Assembly (NCBI GenBank): GCA_964650405.1
Contig: CAZYTO010000191.1
Span: 1 to 11,100 of the forward strand
Direction: 5' to 3'
DNA: 11,100 nucleotides
From: CAZYTO01 sp964650405
GTDB lineage: Bacteria; Acidobacteriota; Thermoanaerobaculia; Gp7-AA8
The position numbers and the translations under genes are program-made. Every line of letters starts with the position of its first letter. Positions within the stretch are counted from its first letter, which is position 1. This document shows, piece after piece, positions 1 to 6,485 of this stretch. Below the pieces are notes generated by a model, which saw only the letters and a list, made by a program, of their open reading frames with translations, was not told where the DNA came from and searched no databases.

Positions 1-3000
1 AGCCTGTTCTCCGGGGCTTTTTGCGGTGCGACGCCCGTGGCAACCCTGCCCATGCTCGGCATCTCCGTCGCGCTCCTCGTGGCCCGCTACATTCCCGGCC
101 TGGCCGCCGGACCGTGGGCGCCGGTGAGCTGGACAGCGCACCTGAAGGGCCTCGTCCTCTTCGCCCTCCCCAACACCTTCTGCACCGCCGCCATCCTCTT
201 CGCCGCAGCCGTCGCCTGGCGCAGAGAGACCGCCTCCTTCGTCGCCGCGCTCCTCCTCTTCGTGGCCCGCGCCGTGACCGGCCGGCTCTTCCGCGACCTG
301 CAGTTCGAGCAGGTGCGGTCGCTCCTCGATCCGTTCGGCGCGCGCGCGTTCGCCACCGCCACGAAATACTGGACCGTGGCGGACAGGAACACGCTCGCCC
401 CGGCCTTCAGCGGCATCCTCCTCTGGAACCTCCTCCTGTGGGTCGGGGCCGGCTGCGCGGCGTTCGCCATCGCCTACGCCCGCTTTCGGACGTCCGGGGG
501 GCCGGCGAAGCGGACAGCGGCGATCGAGGAGGAAACGGAGAGCGTCGCGTCCACCGCACCGCAGACGGCCGGCCCGCGGCTGACCGATGCGGCGTGGCCG
601 AAATTCGCCGGCTCGTTCCGGCTGCACTTCCGCGAAGTAGCGAGGAACCGCGCCTTCACCGTCCTCGTCCTCATCGCCGGGATGGTCGCCATCCTGGCCC
701 TCATCTTCGGCGCCACGGAATTCGAAGGGAACGAAACCTACACGACCTTCCCCGTCACCTACGCCGTCATCGAGATCCTCCGGGCCACGCTCGACTTCGT
801 CCTCATCGTCATCATCATCTACTTCGCCGGCGTCCTGGTCTGGAAGGACCGCGACGAGCGCATGGACGGCCTCCTCGACGCCACGCCCGCGCCCGAGTGG
901 ATCTCGTACGTGTCGCGGCTGGCGGCGCTCATCACCATGGTCCTGCTCATCCAGAGCGTGGCCCTGATCGCGGGCATCGTCTTCCAGGCCGCGCACGGCT
1001 ACACCCGTTTCGAGCTCGCCCTCTACGTCCGGGAACTGTTCTTGCGCGCCGGCTCCGGGTTCGTCTTCGTGGCCGTGCTGGCCTTCCTCTGCCACGTCCT
1101 GGCGCCCAACAAGTACGCCGGCTACGTCGCCTTCATCGCCGTTTACCTGCTCAACCTCTATCTATGGCCGGCGCTGAACGTGACTACTAACCTCGTGCAG
1201 TTCATGGGCCGGCCGCGGGTCGTCGAATCGGCGTTCTTCGGCGATGCGCCGTACCGCACGGCCTGGAACTGGTTCACGCTCTACTGGCTGTTCTTCGCCG
1301 TGCTGCTGGCCGTCGCCACGGTACTGTTCTGGCCGCGCGGCCGTGACGACCGCTGGCGCGCCCGCCGCCGCGCCGCCGCGCTCCGCTTCACCGCGCCGTG
1401 GAAGACCGTCGCCGCCGTCTGCGCGCTGGCCTTCACCGCCTGCGGCGGCTGGATCTCCTACAACACCGAAGTGCTCAATCGCGTGGAAGGCCCGAAGGAT
1501 CGGGAGCGCCTTCAGGCCGAGTACGAGATCGCGTACAAGCCGTTCGCCAAGCTCCCCCAGCCGCACGTGCGGAGCGTCAGCTATGCAATCGACCTCGATC
1601 CCGCCAGCCGCAACGTCACCATCCGCGGCAGCGAAGTGATCGTCAATCCGCTCGCGCAGCCGCTGGACGCCGTCCACTTCACCCTCGACGCCCGCTACGA
1701 CACAGCCATCGACCTTCCCGGTGCGGTGCTCGTGAGAGACGACAGGCGCCTGTCGTATCGCATCTATCGCCTTGCCGCGCCGATGCAGCCGGGCGAAGCA
1801 CGTACTCTACGTTTCACCGTCACCAGCCGGAACCGCGGCTTCGAGAACGACGTCAGCAATCCGCAGATCGCGCAGAACGGCACCTTCCTCAGCAACCTCG
1901 GTACGCTCGTCACGGGCGCCAACTACATGGCCCCGATCCTCGGCTACGACTACTGGCGGGCCCTGACCGACGCCGCCGCCCGCAGGCGTTACGGCCTCGC
2001 CGAGGTCGACCTCATGGCGCCGCCCGAACGGAACTGCACGGACCACTGCCGCGACACCTACCTCCCCGGCCACTCCGACTGGGTCGGCATCCACGCCGTC
2101 ATCAGCACCACGCCCGACCAGATCGCCGTCGCACCCGGCTCGCTCGTGCGCGAATGGCGGCAGAACGGCCGGCGCTACTTCGAATACCAGCTCGACCATC
2201 CTTCCACGAACCTCTACTGCTTCGCCTCCGCGCGCTATGCCGTGGCCCGCGAGGAGTGGCAGGGCGTCAAGCTCGAGGTCTATTACCTGAGAGAACAGCC
2301 GTGGAATGTCCCGCGGATGCTCGCCTCCATGAAGCAGTCCCTCGACTACTACACGCGCAACTTCGGCCCGTACGCGCACAGGCAACTGCGCATCGTCGAG
2401 TTCCCGAGCCTGGCCGGTTACGCCGCCGCCCTACCCGGCACCATGGCCATGTCCGAATCCTTCGGCTTCATCGCCGACCTCTCCCACCCCGACGACATCG
2501 ACACCGTCTCCTACGTCGTCGCCCACGAGACCGCGCACCAGTGGTGGGACGAGCAGGTCATCGGCGCGAACATGCAAGGGGCCACCCTCCTCTCCGAGAC
2601 CCTGGCCGAGTACTCCGCGCTCATGGTCATGGAGAAGACCTATGGCCGCGACCTCATGCGCAAGTTCCTCCGCTACAACATGGACCTCTACCTGCGGGCC
2701 CGCGGCCAGGAGCGCCTCCGCGAGCGCCCGCTCGTGGCCGTCGAATACCGCCAGTTCCACGTCTTCTACCAGAAGGGTGCCGTCACGTTGTATTACCTGA
2801 AAGAGATGATCGGCGAGGAGGCCGTCAACCGAGCCCTCCGCAAGCTGATCCTCCGCTACGCCTACGCCCCTGCGCCGTACCCGGCGTCGTACGCCCTGCT
2901 CGACGCCCTGCGCGACGAGACGCCGCCGCACCTGCAATACCTGATCAAGGACCTCTTCGAGGACATCACCCTCTTCTCCAACCGCACCCTCGCCGCCACC

Positions 3001-3312
3001 GCCGTGAAGCGCCCCGACGGCCGCTACGACGTCACGCTCGAAGTCGAAGCCCGCAAGTTCAAGGACGACCCGGCCGGCCGCGAATCCGAGGTCCCCATCG
3101 ACGACTGGATCGACCTCGGCGCCTTCGCCAGACCCGCCCCCGGCCGCAAGTACGGCGCCACGCTCTACCGCCAGCGCGTGCACATCACGCAGCGCCTGTC
3201 GCATTTCCTCTTCACGACGGACACACTGCCGGAAAAAGCCGGAATCGATCCCTTCGCCCTGCTGATCGACCGCATCCCGGACGACAACGTGAAAGACGTG
3301 AGAGGGCAGTAA
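1..3312 (+). CDS. ABC-2 type permease fused to M1 family aminopeptidase (5' end outside window)
   Basis: The reading frame is open from base 1 (LFSGAFCGATPVATLPM...), so the start lies upstream; 1103 residues are visible. The first ~485 residues hold about ten to twelve hydrophobic segments (for example VLIVIIIYFAGVLVW and FTLYWLFFAVLLAVATVLFW), as in ABC-2 export permeases. The rest is a periplasmic zinc aminopeptidase domain. It has the zinc motif HETAH at visible residues 842-846, the third zinc ligand E866 in LLSETLAEYSA, an exopeptidase-type glutamate E819 in AMSES (the GAMEN position), and a candidate catalytic tyrosine Y923 in FYQKG. The spacing from the second His to the Glu is 19 residues, one more than the textbook 18; from memory this is usual for ABC-2/M1 fusions. 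Members of this fusion family usually follow an ABC ATPase gene, which would lie to the left of the window. The substrate is unknown. Confidence 0.93.
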   Translation, partial: SLFSGAFCGATPVATLPMLGISVALLVARYIPGLAAGPWAPVSWTAHLKGLVLFALPNTFCTAAILFAAAVAWRRETASFVAALLLFVARAVTGRLFRDLQFEQVRSLLDPFGARAFATATKYWTVADRNTLAPAFSGILLWNLLLWVGAGCAAFAIAYARFRTSGGPAKRTAAIEEETESVASTAPQTAGPRLTDAAWPKFAGSFRLHFREVARNRAFTVLVLIAGMVAILALIFGATEFEGNETYTTFPVTYAVIEILRATLDFVLIVIIIYFAGVLVWKDRDERMDGLLDATPAPEWISYVSRLAALITMVLLIQSVALIAGIVFQAAHGYTRFELALYVRELFLRAGSGFVFVAVLAFLCHVLAPNKYAGYVAFIAVYLLNLYLWPALNVTTNLVQFMGRPRVVESAFFGDAPYRTAWNWFTLYWLFFAVLLAVATVLFWPRGRDDRWRARRRAAALRFTAPWKTVAAVCALAFTACGGWISYNTEVLNRVEGPKDRERLQAEYEIAYKPFAKLPQPHVRSVSYAIDLDPASRNVTIRGSEVIVNPLAQPLDAVHFTLDARYDTAIDLPGAVLVRDDRRLSYRIYRLAAPMQPGEARTLRFTVTSRNRGFENDVSNPQIAQNGTFLSNLGTLVTGANYMAPILGYDYWRALTDAAARRRYGLAEVDLMAPPERNCTDHCRDTYLPGHSDWVGIHAVISTTPDQIAVAPGSLVREWRQNGRRYFEYQLDHPSTNLYCFASARYAVAREEWQGVKLEVYYLREQPWNVPRMLASMKQSLDYYTRNFGPYAHRQLRIVEFPSLAGYAAALPGTMAMSESFGFIADLSHPDDIDTVSYVVAHETAHQWWDEQVIGANMQGATLLSETLAEYSALMVMEKTYGRDLMRKFLRYNMDLYLRARGQERLRERPLVAVEYRQFHVFYQKGAVTLYYLKEMIGEEAVNRALRKLILRYAYAPAPYPASYALLDALRDETPPHLQYLIKDLFEDITLFSNRTLAATAVKRPDGRYDVTLEVEARKFKDDPAGRESEVPIDDWIDLGAFARPAPGRKYGATLYRQRVHITQRLSHFLFTTDTLPEKAGIDPFALLIDRIPDDNVKDVRGQ

Positions 3313-3317
3313 CGCAG

Positions 3318-3384
3318 TGTCATCCTGAGTACAACACAGCGCGCGTGCCCTACACCTGAGAGAAGAAACGACGAGGGACGAGTC
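3318..3384. repeat. Degenerate TGTCATCCTGAG-type intergenic repeat
   Basis: TGTCATCCTGAG at 3318-3329 and ACGACGAGGGACGAGTC at 3368-3384 resemble the two ends of a dispersed repeat common in Acidobacteriota and other phyla (TGTCATCCTGAG...GCGAAGGA). The middle has diverged. The identification rests on memory of the motif only. Confidence 0.3.
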
Positions 3385-3418
3385 AGCGGAGACGCACCGA
3401 AAGACACGGGCTGGCATG

Positions 3419-3436
3419 GAGGTGTTTCACCTCTTT
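3419..3436 (+). terminator. Short hairpin GAGGTG-TTT-CACCTC followed by TTT
   Basis: This is a perfect 6-bp stem with a TTT loop, followed by TTTCC, about 107 bases after the stop of the aminopeptidase gene. It could be a weak intrinsic terminator for that gene or a transcript end before the next one. The U-tract is too short for a confident call. Confidence 0.35.
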
Positions 3437-3470
3437 CCGTCACTCCATACTTGAAGAGGGATTCTCAAGC

Positions 3471-3881
3471 ATGAGAGCCCTGGCCGCACTCCTCGCCTGT
3501 TTCCTGGTTGTGCCCGTCGTTTCCGCTCAATCGACCATCACTCCTCACCCCAATGAGAACCTCACCGCGTACAAGGCGCGTATGGCGGCATATTTTGCCC
3601 CGCAGATCGCGGCACAGGGAGAGCTCGCACTGCTGACCGACGAGTCGAGTGAATACAACCAGTACCTCCGGTTCATTCGCACCATGGAGCCGCGTCTCAC
3701 CCCGGCGAAGGGCGATTTCGAGCAGTACATGCGGCAGGAGTATGCCGCGTTCGCCCCCGGGCGCCGGCGGGCGGTCGCGCATGCCAGCGGCGACGCCGGC
3801 GGCGGTTTCCGCCTCATCCCGGACGTGCTCGAGATTCCGAGTGAGGGCCCGACTGTCACGACCCGAGCCCTCGCGTCGTGA
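3471..3881 (+). CDS. Small secreted protein of unknown function, 136 aa
   Basis: I do not recognise a family. The N-terminus MRALAALLACFLVVPVVSAQS is a clear Sec signal peptide (Arg at position 3, hydrophobic core, cleavage probably after VSA), so the product should be exported. The mature part is about 117 residues, polar, with a helical-looking stretch (YKARMAAYFAPQIAAQGELALL) and a Tyr/Glu-rich stretch (SSEYNQYLRFIRTMEPR). It contains no cysteine after the signal peptide and no lipobox. The GC-rich third codon positions support coding. A GAGGG ribosome site at 3456-3460 lies 10 bases before the ATG, in the loop of a 5-bp CTTGA/TCAAG dyad. It could be the N-terminal remnant of a larger secreted protein, since it ends in a loose Gly/Pro/Thr-rich tail. 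Confidence 0.72.
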   Translation: MRALAALLACFLVVPVVSAQSTITPHPNENLTAYKARMAAYFAPQIAAQGELALLTDESSEYNQYLRFIRTMEPRLTPAKGDFEQYMRQEYAAFAPGRRRAVAHASGDAGGGFRLIPDVLEIPSEGPTVTTRALAS

Positions 3882-3884
3882 CAG
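3853..3884. terminator. 10-bp perfect stem overlapping the stop codon, between convergent genes
   Basis: CTGTCACGAC at 3853-3862 pairs perfectly with GTCGTGACAG at 3875-3884 across a 12-base loop. The TGA stop of the secreted-protein gene is inside the right arm. No T-run follows on either strand, so this is either a non-canonical transcript end or a 3' stability hairpin. Its place just before the convergent 81-residue gene fits a 3' boundary. Confidence 0.4.
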
Positions 3885-3940
3885 GAGGCCTTCCCCTTAC
3901 CAGGACCTCTCGCACAGCGGTGCCCCCGGCCGGCTCCGGT

Positions 3941-4186
3941 TCACTCCGTCGCGTCGCGTACCGAGGCCCGGGCCCGGGCCAGGAGCTCGGCGTATCCGGG
4001 AACGAGCGACTCCTCGAGCGCGCTCTCCAGCATCGCGCAGAGATCCCACAGCACCCGTTGCTCCGCCTGGTCCTCGATGGCCAGCCTGCCCCGATCCGTG
4101 TACCGGTGGAGAAACTCGAAGAAGACGAGCGCCTCCAGCCGCGTGAGCTCGAGAGAAATCCCGGCCAGCTCCGCTTCGTCGTCCAT
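3941..4186 (-). CDS. Small acidic helical protein, 81 aa, unknown function
   Basis: The sequence MDDEAELAGISLELTRLEA... continues with LVFFEFLHRY, AEQRVLWDLCAMLESAL and a closing ARASVRD segment. It resembles small hypothetical proteins, widespread in bacteria, that share an L-E-L-T-R-x-E-A-L-V start and an EQRVLWDL core (from memory; no function assigned). It is predicted all-helical and cytoplasmic, with no signal peptide. The ATG at 4186 is supported by a strong GGGGAGG ribosome site just upstream on the minus strand. It follows the yegP-like gene on the same strand by only 20 bases, so the two are probably co-transcribed. Confidence 0.75.
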   Translation of the reverse strand: MDDEAELAGISLELTRLEALVFFEFLHRYTDRGRLAIEDQAEQRVLWDLCAMLESALEESLVPGYAELLARARASVRDATE

Positions 4187-4206
4187 CGACTGGGGCCTCC
4201 CCCGCC

Positions 4207-4542
4207 CTACACCGTCTTGTCCACGACCTTCGCGTCCGGCGCGTTGGTTTTCACGGACTTGATCCCGTTCTCCATCGCCGCCGCGGCCGAGTACATCTCG
4301 CTCGTCCCGATGACCTGCCCGTTCGTGGCCGTGAGCACGAAGTACGGGCTGCCGTCCTTCGCCGTCTTGCGCACGAACCGCCCGTCGTCCTTCGCGTTCT
4401 TGCGGACGGACTCGATCCCGTTCTCCGCGCCGCTCTTCGCCTCGTAGGCCTCGCTGGTGAGGATGTTCTCGTTGTTCCCCGCGCGAAGGTTGAACCGGTA
4501 CTTCCCGGTGCTCCCCTTTTCAATCACGAATGAACCAGCCAT
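4207..4542 (-). CDS. yegP: YegP family protein (two DUF1508 repeats)
   Basis: The 111-residue product carries two DUF1508 repeats in tandem. The first (residues ~4-50) has FVIEKGSTGKYRFNLRAGNN followed by ILTSEAYEAKSGAENGIESV. The second (~56-105) has DGSPYFVLTATNGQVIGTSE followed by the MYSAAAAMENGIKSVKTNA segment. The repeated Y/F-x-x-x-L-x-A-x-N-x-x-x-I-x-T-S-E-x-Y and NGI-x-S-V positions are diagnostic. The length matches E. coli YegP (about 110 aa). The family is cytoplasmic, often associated with stress or general metabolism, and its biochemical role is not settled. A GGAGG site at 4551-4555, 8 bases from the ATG, fixes the start. It heads a likely two-gene operon with the 81-residue gene. 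Confidence 0.93.
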   Translation of the reverse strand: MAGSFVIEKGSTGKYRFNLRAGNNENILTSEAYEAKSGAENGIESVRKNAKDDGRFVRKTAKDGSPYFVLTATNGQVIGTSEMYSAAAAMENGIKSVKTNAPDAKVVDKTV

Positions 4543-4550
4543 GACGTATG

Positions 4551-4602
4551 CCTCCGTCAGGAAGGAAGTATAACCAAGCTTCCACGTACCGGGGTCCCGG
4601 TA
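4551..4602 (-). promoter_or_regulatory. Candidate yegP promoter with overlapping palindrome
   Basis: Read on the minus strand, TATACT (4572-4567) matches the -10 consensus at 5 of 6 positions and sits about 12 bases before the GGAGG ribosome site (4555-4551). No good -35 hexamer is present at the right spacing. Instead a dyad, TACCGGG-GT-CCCGGTA (4587-4602), covers the -35 position. That arrangement suggests an operator or an activator-dependent promoter. Confidence 0.45.
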
Positions 4603-4959
4603 ACCCGCCTCAGGCGCGCGGGGCTGGTCTCACGACGGAAAGGCGAGCTGTTTCAGCGCATCTTGACAGGCACTACTTTGCTGCGTAAAGTCATTTCCGA
4701 AACCGCCTATCGCCTTGGTACGCACGCTACACAACCCCAGCAATCGCTCGGCGGAGCTCCCGTGAGCTACCCCTCTGCCGAGAAAGACCTGGTCGCTGAT
4801 GCGTGAGCTTCCGAAGCTCCCATCGAGCGAATGAGGATAGAGCTGCTGCACGGCAGGTCGCGTGCGCGCAGGACGAGTCAGTACCGGCCACTCCGCGTTT
4901 CCGCCGCCGTTGCCACCGTCTGCGGCAGTCCGTGGGCAGGATGCGATGTCATACGTCCA
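4603..4959. other. Stretch without a convincing gene
   Basis: A short dyad CGCCT-C-AGGCG lies at 4606-4616. The plus strand is open from left of 4618 to the TGA at 4804 and reads plausibly (QRILTGTTLLRKVISETAYR is one stretch), but it has no ATG or GTG start and no ribosome site. The minus strand is open too, merely as an extension of the repeat array to its right. It could hold a gene remnant; I cannot name one. Confidence 0.4.
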
Positions 4960-5316
4960 GTCTGCAACGGCACACCGGGAGGTTGCCAGCGTATCCCGAA
5001 GGTCTGCACCTGAATCCCGCCGGTGTGCAACGGTAAACCGGCGGTTTTCCGCTGCAAACCTCCGGCTTTCACTGGCAAACCGGCGGTGCGCAGTCGCAAA
5101 CCGGCGGCTTTCACTGGCAAACCGGCGGTGTGCAGTGGCAAACCGGCAGCTTTCACTTGCAAACCGGCGGTGTGCAGCCGCAAACCGGCGGCTTTCACTT
5201 GCAGACCGGCGGTGTGCAGCCGCAAACCGGCGCCTTTCACTCGCAAACCGGCGGTGTGCAGCCGCAGACCGGCCGTGTGCAATGACAACCTGACGGTGCG
5301 CAACACGATTCACGGG
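4960..5316. repeat. 21-bp tandem array, 17 units, no indels
   Basis: The region divides exactly into 17 units of 21 bp. The best-conserved part is GCAAACCGGCGG. The remaining 9 bases alternate between two types, TGTGCAGCC-like (A) and CTTTCACTT-like (B). Units 6-15 (5065-5274) strictly alternate B-A, forming five 42-bp super-units. Units 1-5 and 16-17 are diverged but keep the 21-bp phase. Because 21 is divisible by 3, several frames stay open on both strands, producing overlapping repeat-peptide frames that are probably not genes. No CRISPR spacers are present. The array ends about 73 bp before a strong promoter. Confidence 0.95.
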
Positions 5317-5389
5317 CGACGCCTCTCTGCTCGTCGCGGCTTCCACCGGGCATCCCGGACGGGCGCGGAAAAACTCTCGCCGGCGTGCC

Positions 5390-5418
5390 TTGACATTCGA
5401 AAAAGATTGCGGTTAGAT
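5390..5418 (+). promoter_or_regulatory. Near-consensus sigma70 promoter
   Basis: TTGACA (5390-5395) is a perfect -35. It is followed by exactly 17 bases and TTAGAT (5413-5418), which keeps the key T, A and T of the -10. Transcription should start near 5425. No open gene begins nearby; the next well-supported start codon is at 5754, which leaves a leader of about 330 bases. Confidence 0.75.
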
Positions 5419-5424
5419 CTTGGC

Positions 5425-5753
5425 GCTTTCATCGGGCGGATGACCGATCCCGATATGAGCGCGAAGGGCGGCACTCGTGAGAGTCCCGGCTTTCAAAAGC
5501 GGCGAATGGATGCAGTAGGGCGCCGGGATGGTGTCCAACGTCTGCATCTCTGCGGGAGTTCGAGCTTGCTCCTCCTGCCGCAGGCAGCTCGAAGTGTGTG
5601 CGCGCGCACCCACCTCGGGCATTTACATCAACCGGAAGGCCCCGGGGGCTTTTGGCTGCCCGTCTCCTTCCAGCCGGTGTGAATCGCCTGCACTCGTCGA
5701 CTGGTGCCGTCGGTTCCTCCGGCCTAAGTCCCCTTGCGGGGAGGAACAACGTC
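5425..5753 (+). ncRNA. Candidate structured leader or small RNA
   Basis: The stretch between the promoter and the next start codon holds a series of dyads: ATCGGG/CCCGAT (5431-5436 and 5449-5454), ACTC-GTGA-GAGT (5473-5484), TTCGAGCT/AGCTCGAA (5559-5566 and 5586-5593), the self-complementary GTGCGCGCGCAC (5598-5609), and a GGCCCC-GGGGGC hairpin running into TTTT (5636-5653). A Shine-Dalgarno-masking stem follows at 5713-5747. I saw no hallmark of tmRNA, RNase P, SRP RNA, T-box, TPP or cobalamin elements. It may be a cis-regulatory leader, or a ~230-nt small RNA ending near 5653 followed by a separate start for the gene. Confidence 0.4.
5713..5747 (+). promoter_or_regulatory. Stem sequestering the ribosome binding site
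   Basis: GTTCCTCC (5713-5720) is perfectly complementary to GGAGGAAC (5740-5747), which contains the Shine-Dalgarno sequence of the ATG at 5754. A competing hairpin, TCCCC-TTGC-GGGGA (5729-5742), uses part of the same G-run. The two folds are mutually exclusive, a typical layout for translational control. Confidence 0.5.
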
Positions 5754-6386
5754 ATGTCTACCAATCCGAAAGAAACCAATCCCGGCGTCGCCGCTGCAGA
5801 TGCGCCGCAGCCGGACGCCATGCTCACACCCGAACAGGTCGTCGATCAGTTGCGCGTGATGCGCTCGCGGATCGCCGAAGTCTCCCCGTTGACGACGGAA
5901 CAGCGCAGGATGCTGCGGCAGCAGGGCAAGCTGCCGGAAGGCGTGCTGCAGGCGTCGATCAACGTCATCGGTGCCTCCGACAACATCACCGCTGCCGTCG
6001 GCCAGCCGGCCGGCGACGTGCGCCAGATGGTCGATGAGTCGAACCGCTGGACGGCGGCGGAGGACGAGCTGCGGGCCACGCTCAATGGCGTGGCCGGGGC
6101 CAACCTCGTGCGCCGTCAGAAGATCGCTCTCATCGCCGTACAGGCCTACACCATCGGCAAGCAGTTGGCGCGGGACCCGGAGAACGCGGGCCTCGTGCCG
6201 CATGTGGCCGAGGTGAAACGGCTGAAGGGCTTCGCTCGTCGCAAAAAGCGCGGACCGCAGACACCGGCACCGCAGACCCCGGCACCGGGAACCCCGGCAC
6301 CCGGAACGCCGTCCCCCGCACCGGCGCAGGCGCAGGCACCCGAAACGGCACCTGCCCCTGACACGCCGATGAAACCGAAGGCGTAG
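5754..6386 (+). CDS. Helical protein with Pro/Thr-rich tail, 210 aa, unknown function
   Basis: I do not recognise a characterised family. The start at ATG 5754 (MSTNPKETNPGV) is chosen for its GGGGAGG site 9 bases upstream; an in-frame ATG at 5598 would translate the structured leader into non-protein-like sequence. After a loose N-terminus, residues ~23-155 look all-helical (MLTPEQVVDQLRVMRSRIAE, DNITAAVGQPAGDVRQMVDE, AGANLVRRQKIALIAVQAYT). A basic patch (RLKGFARRKKR) and a flexible tail with about four five-residue QTPAP/GTPAP repeats follow. It has no signal peptide or membrane segment. The basic patch plus Pro-rich tail could mean nucleic-acid or envelope contact, but that is speculation. 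The downstream 205-residue gene has the same orientation and a similar character. Confidence 0.82.
   Translation: MSTNPKETNPGVAAADAPQPDAMLTPEQVVDQLRVMRSRIAEVSPLTTEQRRMLRQQGKLPEGVLQASINVIGASDNITAAVGQPAGDVRQMVDESNRWTAAEDELRATLNGVAGANLVRRQKIALIAVQAYTIGKQLARDPENAGLVPHVAEVKRLKGFARRKKRGPQTPAPQTPAPGTPAPGTPSPAPAQAQAPETAPAPDTPMKPKA
6255..6314 (+). repeat. 15-bp coding tandem repeat (Q/G-T-P-A-P)
   Basis: Four 15-bp units (CCGCAGACACCGGCA and variants) encode the Pro-rich tail of the 210-residue protein. The period keeps the frame, so copy number can change without disrupting the gene. Confidence 0.8.
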
Positions 6387-6400
6387 AGTAGTGGAAGTGA

Positions 6401-6440
6401 GACCGGGCGCGCACGCAGGCGCGCGCCCGGTCGTTTCTTC
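6401..6440 (+). terminator. Strong hairpin followed by a T-rich run
   Basis: GACCGGGCGCGC (6401-6412) pairs perfectly over 12 bp with GCGCGCCCGGTC (6421-6432) across an 8-base loop, followed by GTTTCTTCC. It lies 14 bases after the stop of the 210-residue gene. It looks like an intrinsic terminator with an imperfect U-tract, so some read-through into the next gene is likely. Confidence 0.75.
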
Positions 6441-6455
6441 CCGCTCGGACATTCC

Positions 6456-6479
6456 GTGGAGTGACTCCACGAAAAGGAG
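6456..6479 (+). promoter_or_regulatory. 7-bp dyad directly before a ribosome binding site
   Basis: GTGGAGT-G-ACTCCAC (6456-6470) is a perfect dyad that ends 3 bases before the AAGGAG ribosome site (6474-6479) of the 205-residue gene. There is no clear promoter in the 40 bases between the upstream hairpin and this site. The dyad could be an operator or an RNA hairpin that affects translation. Confidence 0.45.
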
Positions 6480-6485
6480 AACCGC

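Noticed and set aside
1398..3417. Long alternative frames over the aminopeptidase gene on both strands
   Set aside because: They are low-complexity Arg/Pro/Ala or Val/Gly-rich readings of GC-rich DNA; the peptidase frame has clear motifs.
4960..5316. CRISPR array
   Set aside because: Units are contiguous 21-mers with no unique spacers, and no cas gene is present.
4630..5346. 238-codon minus-strand frame across the 21-bp array (RRFAAAH/RRFASES heptads)
   Set aside because: It begins with GTG, lacks a ribosome site, and is open mainly because a 21-bp period cannot shift frame. Its heptads are not conserved in the diverged units.
4862..5682. Overlapping plus-strand frames through the array (4862-5293 and 5023-5682)
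   Set aside because: Same cause: the period keeps every frame open. Neither has a credible start, and outside the array the translations look random.
5598..5753. Longer N-terminus for the 210-residue protein starting at ATG 5598
   Set aside because: The extra 52 residues translate the hairpin-rich leader into Arg/Gly/Ser-rich sequence; ATG 5754 has a far better ribosome site.
5425..5753. Known RNA class (tmRNA, SRP RNA, RNase P, T-box, TPP or cobalamin riboswitch)
   Set aside because: None of the conserved sequence hallmarks of these RNAs was found by eye; a covariance-model scan would be needed to exclude divergent forms.
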